Shown: piece after piece, positions 10,183-17,281 of the stretch
Layout: every line of letters starts with the position of its first letter
How positions within the stretch are numbered: position 1 is the stretch's first letter
Assembly (NCBI RefSeq): GCF_009848685.1
Contig: NZ_WXTX01000023.1
Span: 1 to 38,621, forward strand
From: Andreprevotia sp. IGB-42
GTDB lineage: Bacteria; Pseudomonadota; Gammaproteobacteria; Burkholderiales; Chitinibacteraceae
Direction: 5' to 3'
DNA length: 38,621 nucleotides
Made by a program: the position numbers and the translations under genes
Notes under the pieces: model-generated
What the model was told of the DNA's origin: nothing
Databases searched by the model: none
The model's input: only the letters and a program-made list of their open reading frames with translations

Positions 10183-10860
10183 TCAGTGCGCGCGGCCGTA
10201 ATCACGGCGGCGCTGGCTGCATGGCGGTTGCCAGCCGCGCGTGACCAGCCACGCACTGCCGGGGCCGGGGTATTGCGCGCACAGCGCGGCCAGCAACCAG
10301 CGCGGCATGGCGGGCAGGCGCGCATCCGCCGCCAGCAGCCAGCACAGCGCCCGGCCCGCAGCGGCCAGCCATGTGCGCGGGCCGGATGGCGGCACTGCAG
10401 GTGGCACGGCTATCACGTCCATCACGTTATGGCCGTAGACCGTCACGCTGCCGTGGGTCATGCCGATCACGTTTTTGGTATCCACTTCGCAAGAAAAATC
10501 GTTAACATGCTTGACATTACACACGAACGTGTTAATAACAGACGTACGAAGACCGGTGTCGGCCAGTGCCTCCAGCCCCGCAACCGGCGGCGGCGCAAAG
10601 CGCCCCTGATCCAGCGTGGGCAGCGCCGGCAGTGGCCGGCCCTTGCCAGTGGCGTTGATGACCAGTGCAGACCAGCCCGGTGCCGCAAACAGCGTGGCGG
10701 CGCGCGGTGTGCCGGCCACGCCTTTTGCCCCACCAGTGCTGGTTTCATGCGGCTCTCGGCTGGAAACGCCAGCGCACGCGGCACCGGAAAACAATGCAGC
10801 GGCATGGGCGCCGGCCAAGGCCTTGCGCGGACTTCGGGGGTGCAGATTGAAATGGGACAT
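10183..10860 (-). CDS. Unknown prophage protein in the cro/cII position
   Basis: This 225-aa frame starts at an ATG with GAGG seven bases upstream and is the first gene after the leftward control-region promoter. It has no recognisable domain and no Cro-like helix-turn-helix. The N-terminal half is Ala/Gly/Pro-rich; the C-terminal half has GPRTWLAAAGRALCWLL and other Trp/Leu-rich stretches. In the middle, about 10470-10545, the DNA turns AT-rich and contains an operator-like site plus a consensus -35 box reading the other way. So this could be two shorter elements rather than one gene. A shorter start at 10461 lacks a ribosome-binding site. Confidence 0.45.
   Translation of the reverse strand: MSHFNLHPRSPRKALAGAHAAALFSGAACAGVSSREPHETSTGGAKGVAGTPRAATLFAAPGWSALVINATGKGRPLPALPTLDQGRFAPPPVAGLEALADTGLRTSVINTFVCNVKHVNDFSCEVDTKNVIGMTHGSVTVYGHNVMDVIAVPPAVPPSGPRTWLAAAGRALCWLLAADARLPAMPRWLLAALCAQYPGPGSAWLVTRGWQPPCSQRRRDYGRAH
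10511..10539 (+). promoter_or_regulatory. Candidate rightward promoter with repressor-type operator in its spacer
   Basis: TTGACA (10511-10516, consensus), a 17-bp spacer and AATAAC (10534-10539) form a plausible promoter reading towards the repressor gene, antisense to the frame it lies in. The spacer holds ACAC-GAAC-GTGT (10521-10532), which matches the sites in the repressor control region. Orientation and place resemble the lambda PRE promoter, but the -10 box is weak. Confidence 0.4.
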
Positions 10861-10999
10861 GGGTAACCTCAAAATGGAATGGAAAGCAAAAGGGAACAGA
10901 TGCGGCCGCCTTGCTTTGCCCCGGCAAACCATGCTGTAGCAGGCTGCGACAGCTGGCGGTTTTTGCCGGTGTGAGGGCGAAACGCGAGTTCATACCCAC

Positions 11000-11028
11000 A
11001 TTAAACACGAACGTGACACAAAAATCAA
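11000..11028 (-). promoter_or_regulatory. Leftward PR-like promoter of the prophage early operon
   Basis: On the minus strand TTGATT (11023-11028), a 17-bp spacer and TTTAAT (11000-11005) precede the leftward operon. Operator site 1 lies in the spacer and site 2 abuts the -35 box, so repressor binding would block it. Confidence 0.55.
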
Positions 11029-11064
11029 TCACCACTGTGACAAATATTTATACTACGATCGTGA
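11005..11064. promoter_or_regulatory. Three-site phage repressor operator region
   Basis: Three imperfect palindromes of the form CAC-N4-GTG occur at 11005-11016 (ACAC GAAC GTGA), 11029-11040 (TCAC CACT GTGA) and 11053-11064 (CTAC GATC GTGA). Their centres are exactly 24 bp apart, as in lambda OR. Site 3 runs into the repressor start region. Confidence 0.7.
11049..11054 (+). promoter_or_regulatory. Probable -10 box (PRM-like) of the repressor gene
   Basis: TATACT lies 12 bp before the repressor ATG, with no good -35 box (as is usual for activated PRM promoters). Transcription would start near 11061, giving an almost leaderless message; there is no Shine-Dalgarno before the ATG, which agrees. 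Confidence 0.45.
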
Positions 11065-11065
11065 T

Positions 11066-11731
11066 ATGACTACGATAGGCGAACGTGTGCGCGCTTTGCG
11101 CATCGAAAAAAATCTCTCGCAGGCCGAGCTGGCAACAGCGGCCGGCGTTTCCACGTCCACCATCGGCAACCTGGAAGCGGGCATCCGCACCCAGCCGCGC
11201 CGGCTGAACGCCATTGCCGCCGTACTGGGCGCCAACCCGCTGTGGCTGGAAACCGGCCGGGGCGATCAGCTATCGGGCGCGGCGGCTGCCGTGTTCCCGC
11301 GCAGCCCGGCCGAATCGGAATACGCGCTGATCCCGCAATACAGCACGCGCGGCGCCTGCGGCACCGGCTACATGAACGATCATGTGGAGGTATCCGGCGG
11401 CCTGGCGTTCAAGCGCGAATGGCTGACCCGCCTGGGCCTGGACGAAAACAACGCCTGCGTGATCTACGCCGACGGCGACAGCATGAGCAACAACATCAAC
11501 GACGGCGACGTGGTGCTGCTCGACACCCGCCAGCAACAGGCTCGCGATGGCCAGGTGTATGCACTGCTGAAGGACGGCGAAACCGTGATCAAGCGCATCC
11601 AGCGCCAGTTCGGCATGGTGCTGCTGCACAGCGACAACCCGGACAAGGTGCGCTACCCCAGCATTACCGTACCGCCGGGCGTGGACCTGGAAATCATCGG
11701 ACGCGTGGTGTGGCGTGGGGGCGGGATGTAA
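11066..11731 (+). CDS. CI-like phage repressor, HTH plus S24 autoprotease
   Basis: This 221-aa protein keeps the prophage silent and is inactivated by RecA-stimulated self-cleavage during DNA damage. Residues 1-60 are an HTH_3/XRE domain (RIEKNLSQAELATAAGVS). The C-terminal peptidase S24 domain has the catalytic Ser139 in DGDSM and Lys176 in ETVIKRIQ. The likely scissile bond is Cys98-Gly99 (GACGTG), where the family uses Ala-Gly or Cys-Gly. All catalytic parts are intact. It is divergent from the early operon and separated from it by the three-site operator, the usual arrangement for an autoregulated repressor. Confidence 0.92.
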   Translation: MTTIGERVRALRIEKNLSQAELATAAGVSTSTIGNLEAGIRTQPRRLNAIAAVLGANPLWLETGRGDQLSGAAAAVFPRSPAESEYALIPQYSTRGACGTGYMNDHVEVSGGLAFKREWLTRLGLDENNACVIYADGDSMSNNINDGDVVLLDTRQQQARDGQVYALLKDGETVIKRIQRQFGMVLLHSDNPDKVRYPSITVPPGVDLEIIGRVVWRGGGM

Positions 11732-11829
11732 GGATGAATGGCGGGTGTGTGGGCCCGTTGAATGCCGCATGCATCAGCGACAATAACGCAAAGCGGCCAT
11801 TGCCACCCCAGCAGTAGAATGACCAAAAT

Positions 11830-11878
11830 TGGATCACATATTAGCCACTAAGCACGTTAAAGGCTAATATATGATCCA
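11830..11878. promoter_or_regulatory. Long inverted repeat upstream of hipBA, probable operator
   Basis: Arms of 17 nt at 11830-11846 and 11862-11878 (GGATCACATATTAGCC against GGCTAATATATGATCC) pair with a single mismatch around a 15-nt loop. The right arm ends two bases before the hipB ATG. It could be a paired HipB operator or a 5' UTR hairpin; -10-like TAATAT and TATGAT sequences lie in the right arm. Confidence 0.65.
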
Positions 11879-11880
11879 TC

Positions 11881-12219
11881 ATGAAAAAATCTACCACCGC
11901 ATCCCTGCTGCCCTCCGTTGCTGCGCCGCTACTTGCGCTCGGCCAGCATATCCGCAGCGCGCGCCAGGCCAGGGGCTGGACCATTGCCGAAGCGGCAGCA
12001 CGCGTGGTGGTGTCCACTGCCACCTACAAGCGTATCGAGGCAGGCGATCCTTCCGTGTCGATGGCGTCGTGGGCCAATACGCTGTGCCAGCTGCAATTGC
12101 TTGATGCCGTGATTGGCGCTGCGGCGCCGGCGCAGGATGCACTGGGTGAAGGATTGCGTGCGGCGCAGGCCAGCAAACGGATACGCAAAGCAAAGGTGAA
12201 GGATGACTATGATTTCTAA
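11881..12219 (+). CDS. hipB: HipB-type antitoxin, XRE family
   Basis: This 112-aa protein has a Cro/CI-type helix-turn-helix at residues about 20-75 (IRSARQARGWTIAEAAARV, then TYKRIEAGDPSVSMASWANTL). The tail is basic and charged (SKRIRKAKVKDDYDF), as in HipB-like antitoxins that neutralise HipA and repress their own operon. The stop overlaps the hipA start by 17 bp. The inverted repeat just upstream is the likely binding site. It adjoins the prophage repressor, so the pair may be prophage cargo that helps retain the element. Confidence 0.87.
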   Translation: MKKSTTASLLPSVAAPLLALGQHIRSARQARGWTIAEAAARVVVSTATYKRIEAGDPSVSMASWANTLCQLQLLDAVIGAAAPAQDALGEGLRAAQASKRIRKAKVKDDYDF

Positions 12220-13492
12220 CACCGGCTTTGTGGTTTTCATCCACCCGGAGCAGGCAACGACAGCCATCCCGGCCGGGCGGCTGACGCTGTTGGAGCAGGA
12301 TGCCGAGCTGTTGCAGTCCAGCTTTGGCTATGGCCGGCAATATGTAGAACGGCAGAACCGGCTGGCGCTTGATCCGTTGACTTTGGCTTTGCCGGGCGAC
12401 GGGCCGGCGGTACTGCGCGCGCCGCCCATCACGCCGCAAGGGCCATTGCCGGAATTTGGCGTATTCCGCGATGCAACGCCAGACCGCTGGGGGCGGCGGC
12501 TGATCGAGAACAAGCTGCAGCGCCTTGACCCGCTGGCCGAATCGGTTTACCTGCTGCATGGCGGCGCCAACCGTACCGGCGCGCTGGATTTCCGCGATGA
12601 CCCGACCAGCCCGGCACCAGTCAACGAGCTGGCGCAGTTGCTGGATCTTGGCTACCTGAAAGAAGCCGCCGAGCGCGTGGAGGCGGGTGAAATCATCCCC
12701 GCCAGATTGGAAAAGATTTTCGATGCTGGCTCCAGCATGGGCGGCGCACGCCCCAAGGCGGTGATCGAGGCGGACGAGCGCCAATGGCTGGCCAAGTTTC
12801 CCATGCCCGGCGATGCGTTCTCGATGCCGCAAGTGGAATATGCCACGCTGATGCTGGCACGCGAGGCGGGTCTGCAGGTGCCGCCGCTGCGGCTGGAGGA
12901 TATTGGTGAAAAACGCCCGGTGATGCTGATCGAGCGCTTCGACCGCATCCGTGCAGGGGATGGCTATAGCCGCCGCCATTTCCTGTCTGCATTGACCTTG
13001 CTGGCACGGCATGAAAGCGATTCACCCAATACCAGCTACGCGGATATTGCCGAGGCAATCGCCACCCATTGCGCGGCAGATACCATCAAGGCAGATCTGG
13101 CAGAATTGTTTGGCCGCATGGTGTTCAATATCCTGGTGCACAACAACGACGATCACCTGCGCAACCATGGCTTCATATGGGATGGCGCGACGGGTGGCTG
13201 GCGGTTATCGCCGCTGTATGACGTGGTGCCCGCTGCAACCCATGCCAAAACGCGCCATCTGCATCTTGGCGTGGGCCATCAGGGCAGATTGGCTACCCTT
13301 CCCAATGCGATGACCCAGCACGGCGTGTTCGGCCTGACCCGCCCGCAAGCCATCGACCTGATCGAGCAGATTGCCGCCGTAGTACGTGAATGGAAAAACA
13401 CCTTCGAAACAGCTGGCGTGGACGGGCAGGATATCGACCACATCAGCCATGCCATCCGAAGCCCGCGCGATGCGGGGTTGAATGCATTGTGA
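12203..13492 (+). CDS. hipA: HipA-family serine/threonine kinase toxin
   Basis: HipA kinases halt growth by phosphorylating translation components such as glutamyl-tRNA synthetase. This 429-aa protein is full length: the N-terminal HipA_N part with FGVFRDATPDRWGRRLIE, the ATP-binding loop SSMGGARPK (Lys185), the catalytic loop HNNDDHLRNHGF (around Asp316) and a metal-binding Asp340 in LYDVVP. Nothing looks disabled. Either ATG 12203 or 12209 may be the start; GAAGG lies just upstream. It is coupled to hipB by overlap. The exact target is inference from the family. Confidence 0.92.
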   Translation: MTMISNTGFVVFIHPEQATTAIPAGRLTLLEQDAELLQSSFGYGRQYVERQNRLALDPLTLALPGDGPAVLRAPPITPQGPLPEFGVFRDATPDRWGRRLIENKLQRLDPLAESVYLLHGGANRTGALDFRDDPTSPAPVNELAQLLDLGYLKEAAERVEAGEIIPARLEKIFDAGSSMGGARPKAVIEADERQWLAKFPMPGDAFSMPQVEYATLMLAREAGLQVPPLRLEDIGEKRPVMLIERFDRIRAGDGYSRRHFLSALTLLARHESDSPNTSYADIAEAIATHCAADTIKADLAELFGRMVFNILVHNNDDHLRNHGFIWDGATGGWRLSPLYDVVPAATHAKTRHLHLGVGHQGRLATLPNAMTQHGVFGLTRPQAIDLIEQIAAVVREWKNTFETAGVDGQDIDHISHAIRSPRDAGLNAL

Positions 13493-13500
13493 GCTGGGCA

Positions 13501-13526
13501 CCGTGCACGGCATGATTCAAATCATG
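13501..13526. promoter_or_regulatory. Two adjacent palindromes before the 124-aa gene pair
   Basis: CCGTGCACGG (13501-13510) is a perfect palindrome. It is followed at once by CATGATT-CA-AATCATG (13511-13526), with perfect 7-nt arms. They end 16 bp before the start of the next gene and may be an operator or an RNA hairpin. Confidence 0.4.
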
Positions 13527-13542
13527 GGAATGACACTGCACC

Positions 13543-13917
13543 ATGCCACGCGATCTCGATCTCTCCACCCTCTCCATCAGCTATCTGCTCGGGTTCGAAC
13601 AATCCGGCAGCGACCTGACCATGCGTTTTCTGGCATTGGGGGATGAACTGACGGTGGTATTTTCCGGGCTGGTGTATTTCGGGGTGAGCAGCAGTGATCT
13701 GGAGCGGGGCTTGCATGATCCCGATGTGATCGAAGTCAGTGATGAATATCGGCCACTGACCACAGCGGAATGGCAGCGGCATCCCTACCCCGATCTGGCG
13801 GGCAAGGCGGCGCAACAGCCATTCCGGGTGATCGATATTTATGGCAATGCCTGCATGCTGATCGTCTGCCAGCAGTGCGGGGTGGCATCGTGGCAGCCTG
13901 AAGCACAGCAGGCATAG
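13543..13917 (+). CDS. Unknown 124-aa protein, first of a tandem paralog pair
   Basis: No family is recognised. The protein is acidic, without signal peptide or membrane segment. It shares with the next gene a pattern: L-T-M-R-x-L-A near residue 27, F-S-G-x-V-x-F, D-E-Y-R, E-W-x-x-x-P, P-F-R-x-I, Y-G-x-A-x-M-L-I-V-C and a C-x-x-C near the C-terminus (CQQCGV). Both are exactly 124 aa, so they come from a tandem duplication followed by strong divergence. The size, divergence and accessory setting resemble immunity or anti-toxin proteins, but that is only a guess. Confidence 0.7.
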   Translation: MPRDLDLSTLSISYLLGFEQSGSDLTMRFLALGDELTVVFSGLVYFGVSSSDLERGLHDPDVIEVSDEYRPLTTAEWQRHPYPDLAGKAAQQPFRVIDIYGNACMLIVCQQCGVASWQPEAQQA

Positions 13918-14000
13918 CCGGCGCATTGCCCACGCCGCAGCGCGGGACATGCACGCAGTTGCCCCTCACCTGCAATGCAAAAGTGAACAGGAAGACCTGC

Positions 14001-14375
14001 ATGGAACAAGACCGCAATCTGGCCACACTGCAGCTTGCGCAGTGGCAAGGGTTTGCATTCAGCGACGACAACGGCACCTTGACCATGCGCTTGCTGGCGC
14101 AGGGTGAGGAATGGACGGCGACGTTTTCCGGTGTGGTCCACTTTGCGCTGGGGGCAAGTGATTGCAGCAGCGGGCTGGCAGATCAGCGCATCACGGCAGT
14201 GAAAGACGAATACCGCATGCTGGCCCAGGATGAATGGCGGCAATATCCGTTGGCGGTGCCGCTGGCAGACAAGCTGCGCCCGTTCAGGATCATTCATCTG
14301 TATGGTGGCGCGCACATGCTGATTGTGTGCCGGCAATGCGTGGTGGGCAGTAGCCGGCAGCAGGCTGCTGCATAG
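14001..14375 (+). CDS. Unknown 124-aa protein, second of a tandem paralog pair
   Basis: The ATG at 14001 has AGGAAG about seven bases upstream and gives exactly the same length as its upstream paralog; the open frame to 13926 is not needed. It contains the same motifs (LTMRLLAQG, FSGVVHF, DEYR, PFRIIHLYGGAHMLIVC, CRQC). The C-x-x-C pair and the aliphatic strand before it are the best conserved part. Function unknown. Confidence 0.7.
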   Translation: MEQDRNLATLQLAQWQGFAFSDDNGTLTMRLLAQGEEWTATFSGVVHFALGASDCSSGLADQRITAVKDEYRMLAQDEWRQYPLAVPLADKLRPFRIIHLYGGAHMLIVCRQCVVGSSRQQAAA

Positions 14376-14390
14376 CCAGCGTGATCAGGC

Positions 14391-16157
14391 ATGTTTGCCC
14401 CGGCGGGGGTACAAGGCCGCAGCAGTACTGGCCTGCAAGAAGGCCGGCCGCAAACGCCCGGCATCGCGCTGGCCAATCCGATCAAACAGACCATCGCAGT
14501 ACAGGTTAACGACGTGGAACAAAAACAACGGGTGTACCTGGCCTTTCAGGGGGGCGGGGCCAGGGGAATAGCGCATATCGGCGGGCTGGCGGCAATCAAC
14601 GATCTGGGGCTGGGCATTGCCGGGGTAGCGGGGACGTCGGCCGGTGCGATCATCGCGGCGCTGATTGCGGCCGGCTACAGCGCGCAAGAGCTGCTCGATG
14701 CCGGGCAGCGCCGGCATATCCTGCAGGATGTGGCAGGCGGCGCGTATGAAAACCCCACCAGCCTGTTTACCCGGCGCGGCTGGGGGGCGATCCAGGTATT
14801 GCGGGTATGGGGCGGGCGGATTGCCGGCGGGCTGCAGCGCATCGGCACGCCGGCTGCGCGCGGGGTAGCGCTGGCGGCGGCCGCGGTGGCGTTCATCGCC
14901 CTCTTCTGCCTGGCGCCACGGCTGATGCTGGTGGCGCTGCTGCTGGCGGTATTGGGCGGGGCGTGGTTGCTGTGGCGGGTGTACACGGGGCTGGCGCCGC
15001 TGACGGCGGTGCGCAATGTGATCGATGCCGCGCTGGTGCAAAAGCTGGGCCTGGCGCCGGAGGTCACCTTTGCCGCGCTGCATCACTCGGGGCGCGGGCT
15101 GCCGTTGAAGCTGGTGGCCACCGATGTGACCGATCAGTGCCTGGAGCTGTTTTCCTTCGAGACCACGCCCGATGTGGTGATTGCCGATGCGGTGGCCGCA
15201 TCGATCTGCCTGCCGTTCATTTTCCGCATCTGGTCGTTCGATTTCAGCCGCCGTGGCGAAGCGGCCGGCAGCAAGGTCACCCGGCGCTTTCTGGATGGCG
15301 GGCTGATGTCCAACCTGCCGGCGTGGACCTTCGATGAAGAGCGCGCGCTCGATCCGCAAGCGGTCACGGTGGCCTTCGGCCTGATGCCGGCACCGGAAAC
15401 CGGTGCGGATGAAAAACACTGGCTGCTGGCTGCGGTGAACGCCATCGTGGCCGGGCCGCCGCAGATCCATTTCCGTGGCATCGAGCGCATGATCCATATC
15501 CCGCTCGATTGCGATATCGGCCTGCTGGATTTCAATGCCAGTTTCGACCGCTTCAGCGCCAATGCCGGCAACGCGGCCAAAAAGGCACTGCCCATCCTGC
15601 AACGCGAACTAACCGAGATTCCGCAACTCATACGAGGGGCGATGGATGACATGCTGCGCTCTGTCGGCGCGCAGCTGGCTGGCAGTTATGCGGGGCTGGG
15701 GCAAGGCGGCAATCCGCGGTGCTTCCGGTTGTCGCTGCTGATCCAGAAGCCGGCTGATCTGCAATCGTTCACCGTGGCGTACGAAGCCGGGCATGCATTG
15801 TCTGCGCGGCGCAAACGGGTGGCACTGGTGCGATCGGCCGCGGGCGAGGCGTGGCAGGACGGCCCCGGCGGGCAGGCCAACCTGTCGGTCTTCGCCGTGG
15901 ATGATCCGCCGGATAATGCCAAGATCTATGCAGACAGCGCGTGGATGGTATTTGTGCCCATTCCCCTGCTTGATCCGGCAGCCGATGAGGCGCAATCTGC
16001 TAATCTGGCAGTAGTTGCAATCATCGATTCGGAAATCCGCTTTGCCGATGAAGCATTGCTTGCCGACTTTGCCGGTGATGTACGCAAGCATGCGCTGGAT
16101 TTTTTTGAAGCGGCTGATTTCGGTCGGACGTTAAGGAGAAGTGTGTCATGGCTGTAA
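14391..16157 (+). CDS. Patatin-like phospholipase with membrane hairpin and GAF-like C-terminus
   Basis: Patatins hydrolyse acyl esters of phospholipids with a Ser-Asp dyad. Here the oxyanion-hole motif GGGARG (54-59), nucleophile elbow GTSAG (Ser83) and catalytic DGG (Asp302) are all present. Between nucleophile and Asp, residues about 158-195 form two hydrophobic helices that would anchor the enzyme in a membrane. From about residue 445 the sequence (with VALVRSAAGEAW, WMVFVPIPLLD, LAVVAIIDSE) looks like a GAF-type sensor domain; this is inference from pattern. The first 40 residues look non-conserved, and a GTG near 14515 (MEQKQRVYLAFQ) may be the real start. The stop overlaps a 69-aa gene. 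Roles in lipid remodelling, secreted effector action or phage defence are all possible. Confidence 0.83.
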   Translation: MFAPAGVQGRSSTGLQEGRPQTPGIALANPIKQTIAVQVNDVEQKQRVYLAFQGGGARGIAHIGGLAAINDLGLGIAGVAGTSAGAIIAALIAAGYSAQELLDAGQRRHILQDVAGGAYENPTSLFTRRGWGAIQVLRVWGGRIAGGLQRIGTPAARGVALAAAAVAFIALFCLAPRLMLVALLLAVLGGAWLLWRVYTGLAPLTAVRNVIDAALVQKLGLAPEVTFAALHHSGRGLPLKLVATDVTDQCLELFSFETTPDVVIADAVAASICLPFIFRIWSFDFSRRGEAAGSKVTRRFLDGGLMSNLPAWTFDEERALDPQAVTVAFGLMPAPETGADEKHWLLAAVNAIVAGPPQIHFRGIERMIHIPLDCDIGLLDFNASFDRFSANAGNAAKKALPILQRELTEIPQLIRGAMDDMLRSVGAQLAGSYAGLGQGGNPRCFRLSLLIQKPADLQSFTVAYEAGHALSARRKRVALVRSAAGEAWQDGPGGQANLSVFAVDDPPDNAKIYADSAWMVFVPIPLLDPAADEAQSANLAVVAIIDSEIRFADEALLADFAGDVRKHALDFFEAADFGRTLRRSVSWL

Positions 16158-16357
16158 AAATCCTTCGCAGTGACGGTAGCGTGGTCAAGGAGCTGCCTTC
16201 GCGCTCGCGCTCGGATGAAGGCGCCAGCGCCCGCGTGCGCGATGCGGCAACGCAAAGCGCCGCCGTCAAGGACCTGAAAACCGCGCTGGACCGCATCGAG
16301 GCGGAACGCAATGCCTACAAGGCACAGCAGCCGGCCCAAAAGATCAAGGTAGGCTGA
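16148..16357 (+). CDS. Small charged protein coupled to the patatin
   Basis: This 69-aa frame has a strong AAGGAGAA eight bases before its ATG and overlaps the patatin end by 10 bp, so the two are co-translated. It is rich in Arg, Lys, Asp and Glu, with a helical, possibly coiled-coil second half (AAVKDLKTALDRIEAERNAY). No family is recognised. It could be a regulatory partner or antidote of the patatin. Confidence 0.7.
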   Translation: MAVKILRSDGSVVKELPSRSRSDEGASARVRDAATQSAAVKDLKTALDRIEAERNAYKAQQPAQKIKVG

Positions 16358-16607
16358 TCGCGGGACTTGCAGCTACGGCTGCCTAGCTTGGTTGAAACCG
16401 GGCGCAGCGGCTGCCCGATAGTGCAGGTCATCCCTTCCCGGCTTCGCAATGGGGCTGAAATGGCTAGCCCTGCTAAGGCGCTTGTGCGCAGCGTGGGCGC
16501 ACCAGCGAGGACGCTCCAAGCAGGCGCTTGAACTCTGCCCCAAGCCAGTGGCAACCGATGGTGGCCATCGGCTAGGTAAGCATCAACGCTGAGGCAAATA
16601 GCCGTTG
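16358..16607. other. Intergenic stretch, possibly structured RNA or 3' UTR
   Basis: No convincing gene is seen. The DNA contains a perfect hairpin (CCGATGG, loop TGG, CCATCGG at 16555-16571), a repeated AGGCGCTTG and complementary GGGGC/GCCCC segments, and it ends at a terminator-like hairpin. It does not match tmRNA or RNase P consensus segments. A minus-strand frame of 119 codons crosses it but shows no domain. Confidence 0.3.
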
Positions 16608-16637
16608 GCAAGCAGGCAGCCATGCCGTTGCTTTTTT
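16608..16637 (+). terminator. Probable intrinsic terminator after the patatin operon
   Basis: GCAA...TTGC and GGCA...TGCC nest around a GCCA loop, with a three-against-one bulge, followed directly by six T residues (16632-16637). Confidence 0.5.
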
Positions 16638-16711
16638 GTGCCCGTATTCCTGTTACGCCGCCATCGCAATCCACTACTGCGGCGCGTTCCCGTCAACATC
16701 AGTCATCCCCC

Positions 16712-17155
16712 ATGAGCTATGTCGTGACCGGCCAGCCTGCGCTGCAGTCCGAAGATATCGACCGTCTGCTGGCCAGGCACCCTGCATTGCGCCATCATGC
16801 GGATGGCCAGCTGGCGTGGCGCGACCAGGCCGGCACACTGCGCCTGATCCAGGTCGCGCCGGATCATTTGTGGACGGACGATATGCGCGGCACGGCGGCG
16901 GATTCGTTCCTGCAGCAATTGCAGCCCATGGCGCAGACGCTGGATGCCGATTTGCTGGGGGAAGAAGGCGAAAGCCTGTTGCCGCAAAGCGCCCGCAGCA
17001 TCAAGCAGGTCAGCAAGCAGACCAGCATGCTGACCCGCATTGGCGCGATGGGCATGTTGCTGCTGGCTCCGCTATTGGCTGTGGTCATGCTGCTGTACGT
17101 GCCCATGGTGCTGGCGAGGCTGGCCTGGGGCGTGCGGCGCACAGGGAAAAAGTAA
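16712..17155 (+). CDS. Unknown 147-aa protein with one or two C-terminal membrane helices
   Basis: The frame from ATG 16712 gives a soluble N-terminal part of about 105 residues (with ALRHHADGQLAWRDQAGTLRLI) followed by a hydrophobic C-terminus, GAMGMLLLAPLLAVVMLLYV, and a basic tail RRTGKK. It would sit in the inner membrane with a cytoplasmic basic end. No clear Shine-Dalgarno is seen and no family is recognised. Confidence 0.55.
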   Translation: MSYVVTGQPALQSEDIDRLLARHPALRHHADGQLAWRDQAGTLRLIQVAPDHLWTDDMRGTAADSFLQQLQPMAQTLDADLLGEEGESLLPQSARSIKQVSKQTSMLTRIGAMGMLLLAPLLAVVMLLYVPMVLARLAWGVRRTGKK

Positions 17156-17281
17156 GCCAGGATGCTGGCCATTGCACGGGGCAAAGCGCATGCGCTACCG
17201 TAGCGGCCAGCCAGCCGATCACCATCAGGCTGGCACGGCAATGGCCTTGCACATTGATCTCGAACAACAAGCTCCGGACTC

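Noticed and set aside
9955-10866. A 303-codon plus-strand frame across the prophage early region
   Set aside because: It is a shadow of the replication gene and crosses the promoter-like patch; no domain is seen.
10745-11035. A 96-codon minus-strand frame in the place expected for cro
   Set aside because: It shows no helix-turn-helix and begins inside the promoter region; not supported as a Cro protein.
16315-16674. A 119-codon minus-strand frame after the patatin operon
   Set aside because: It overlaps the end of the coupled 69-aa gene and the terminator, and shows no domain.
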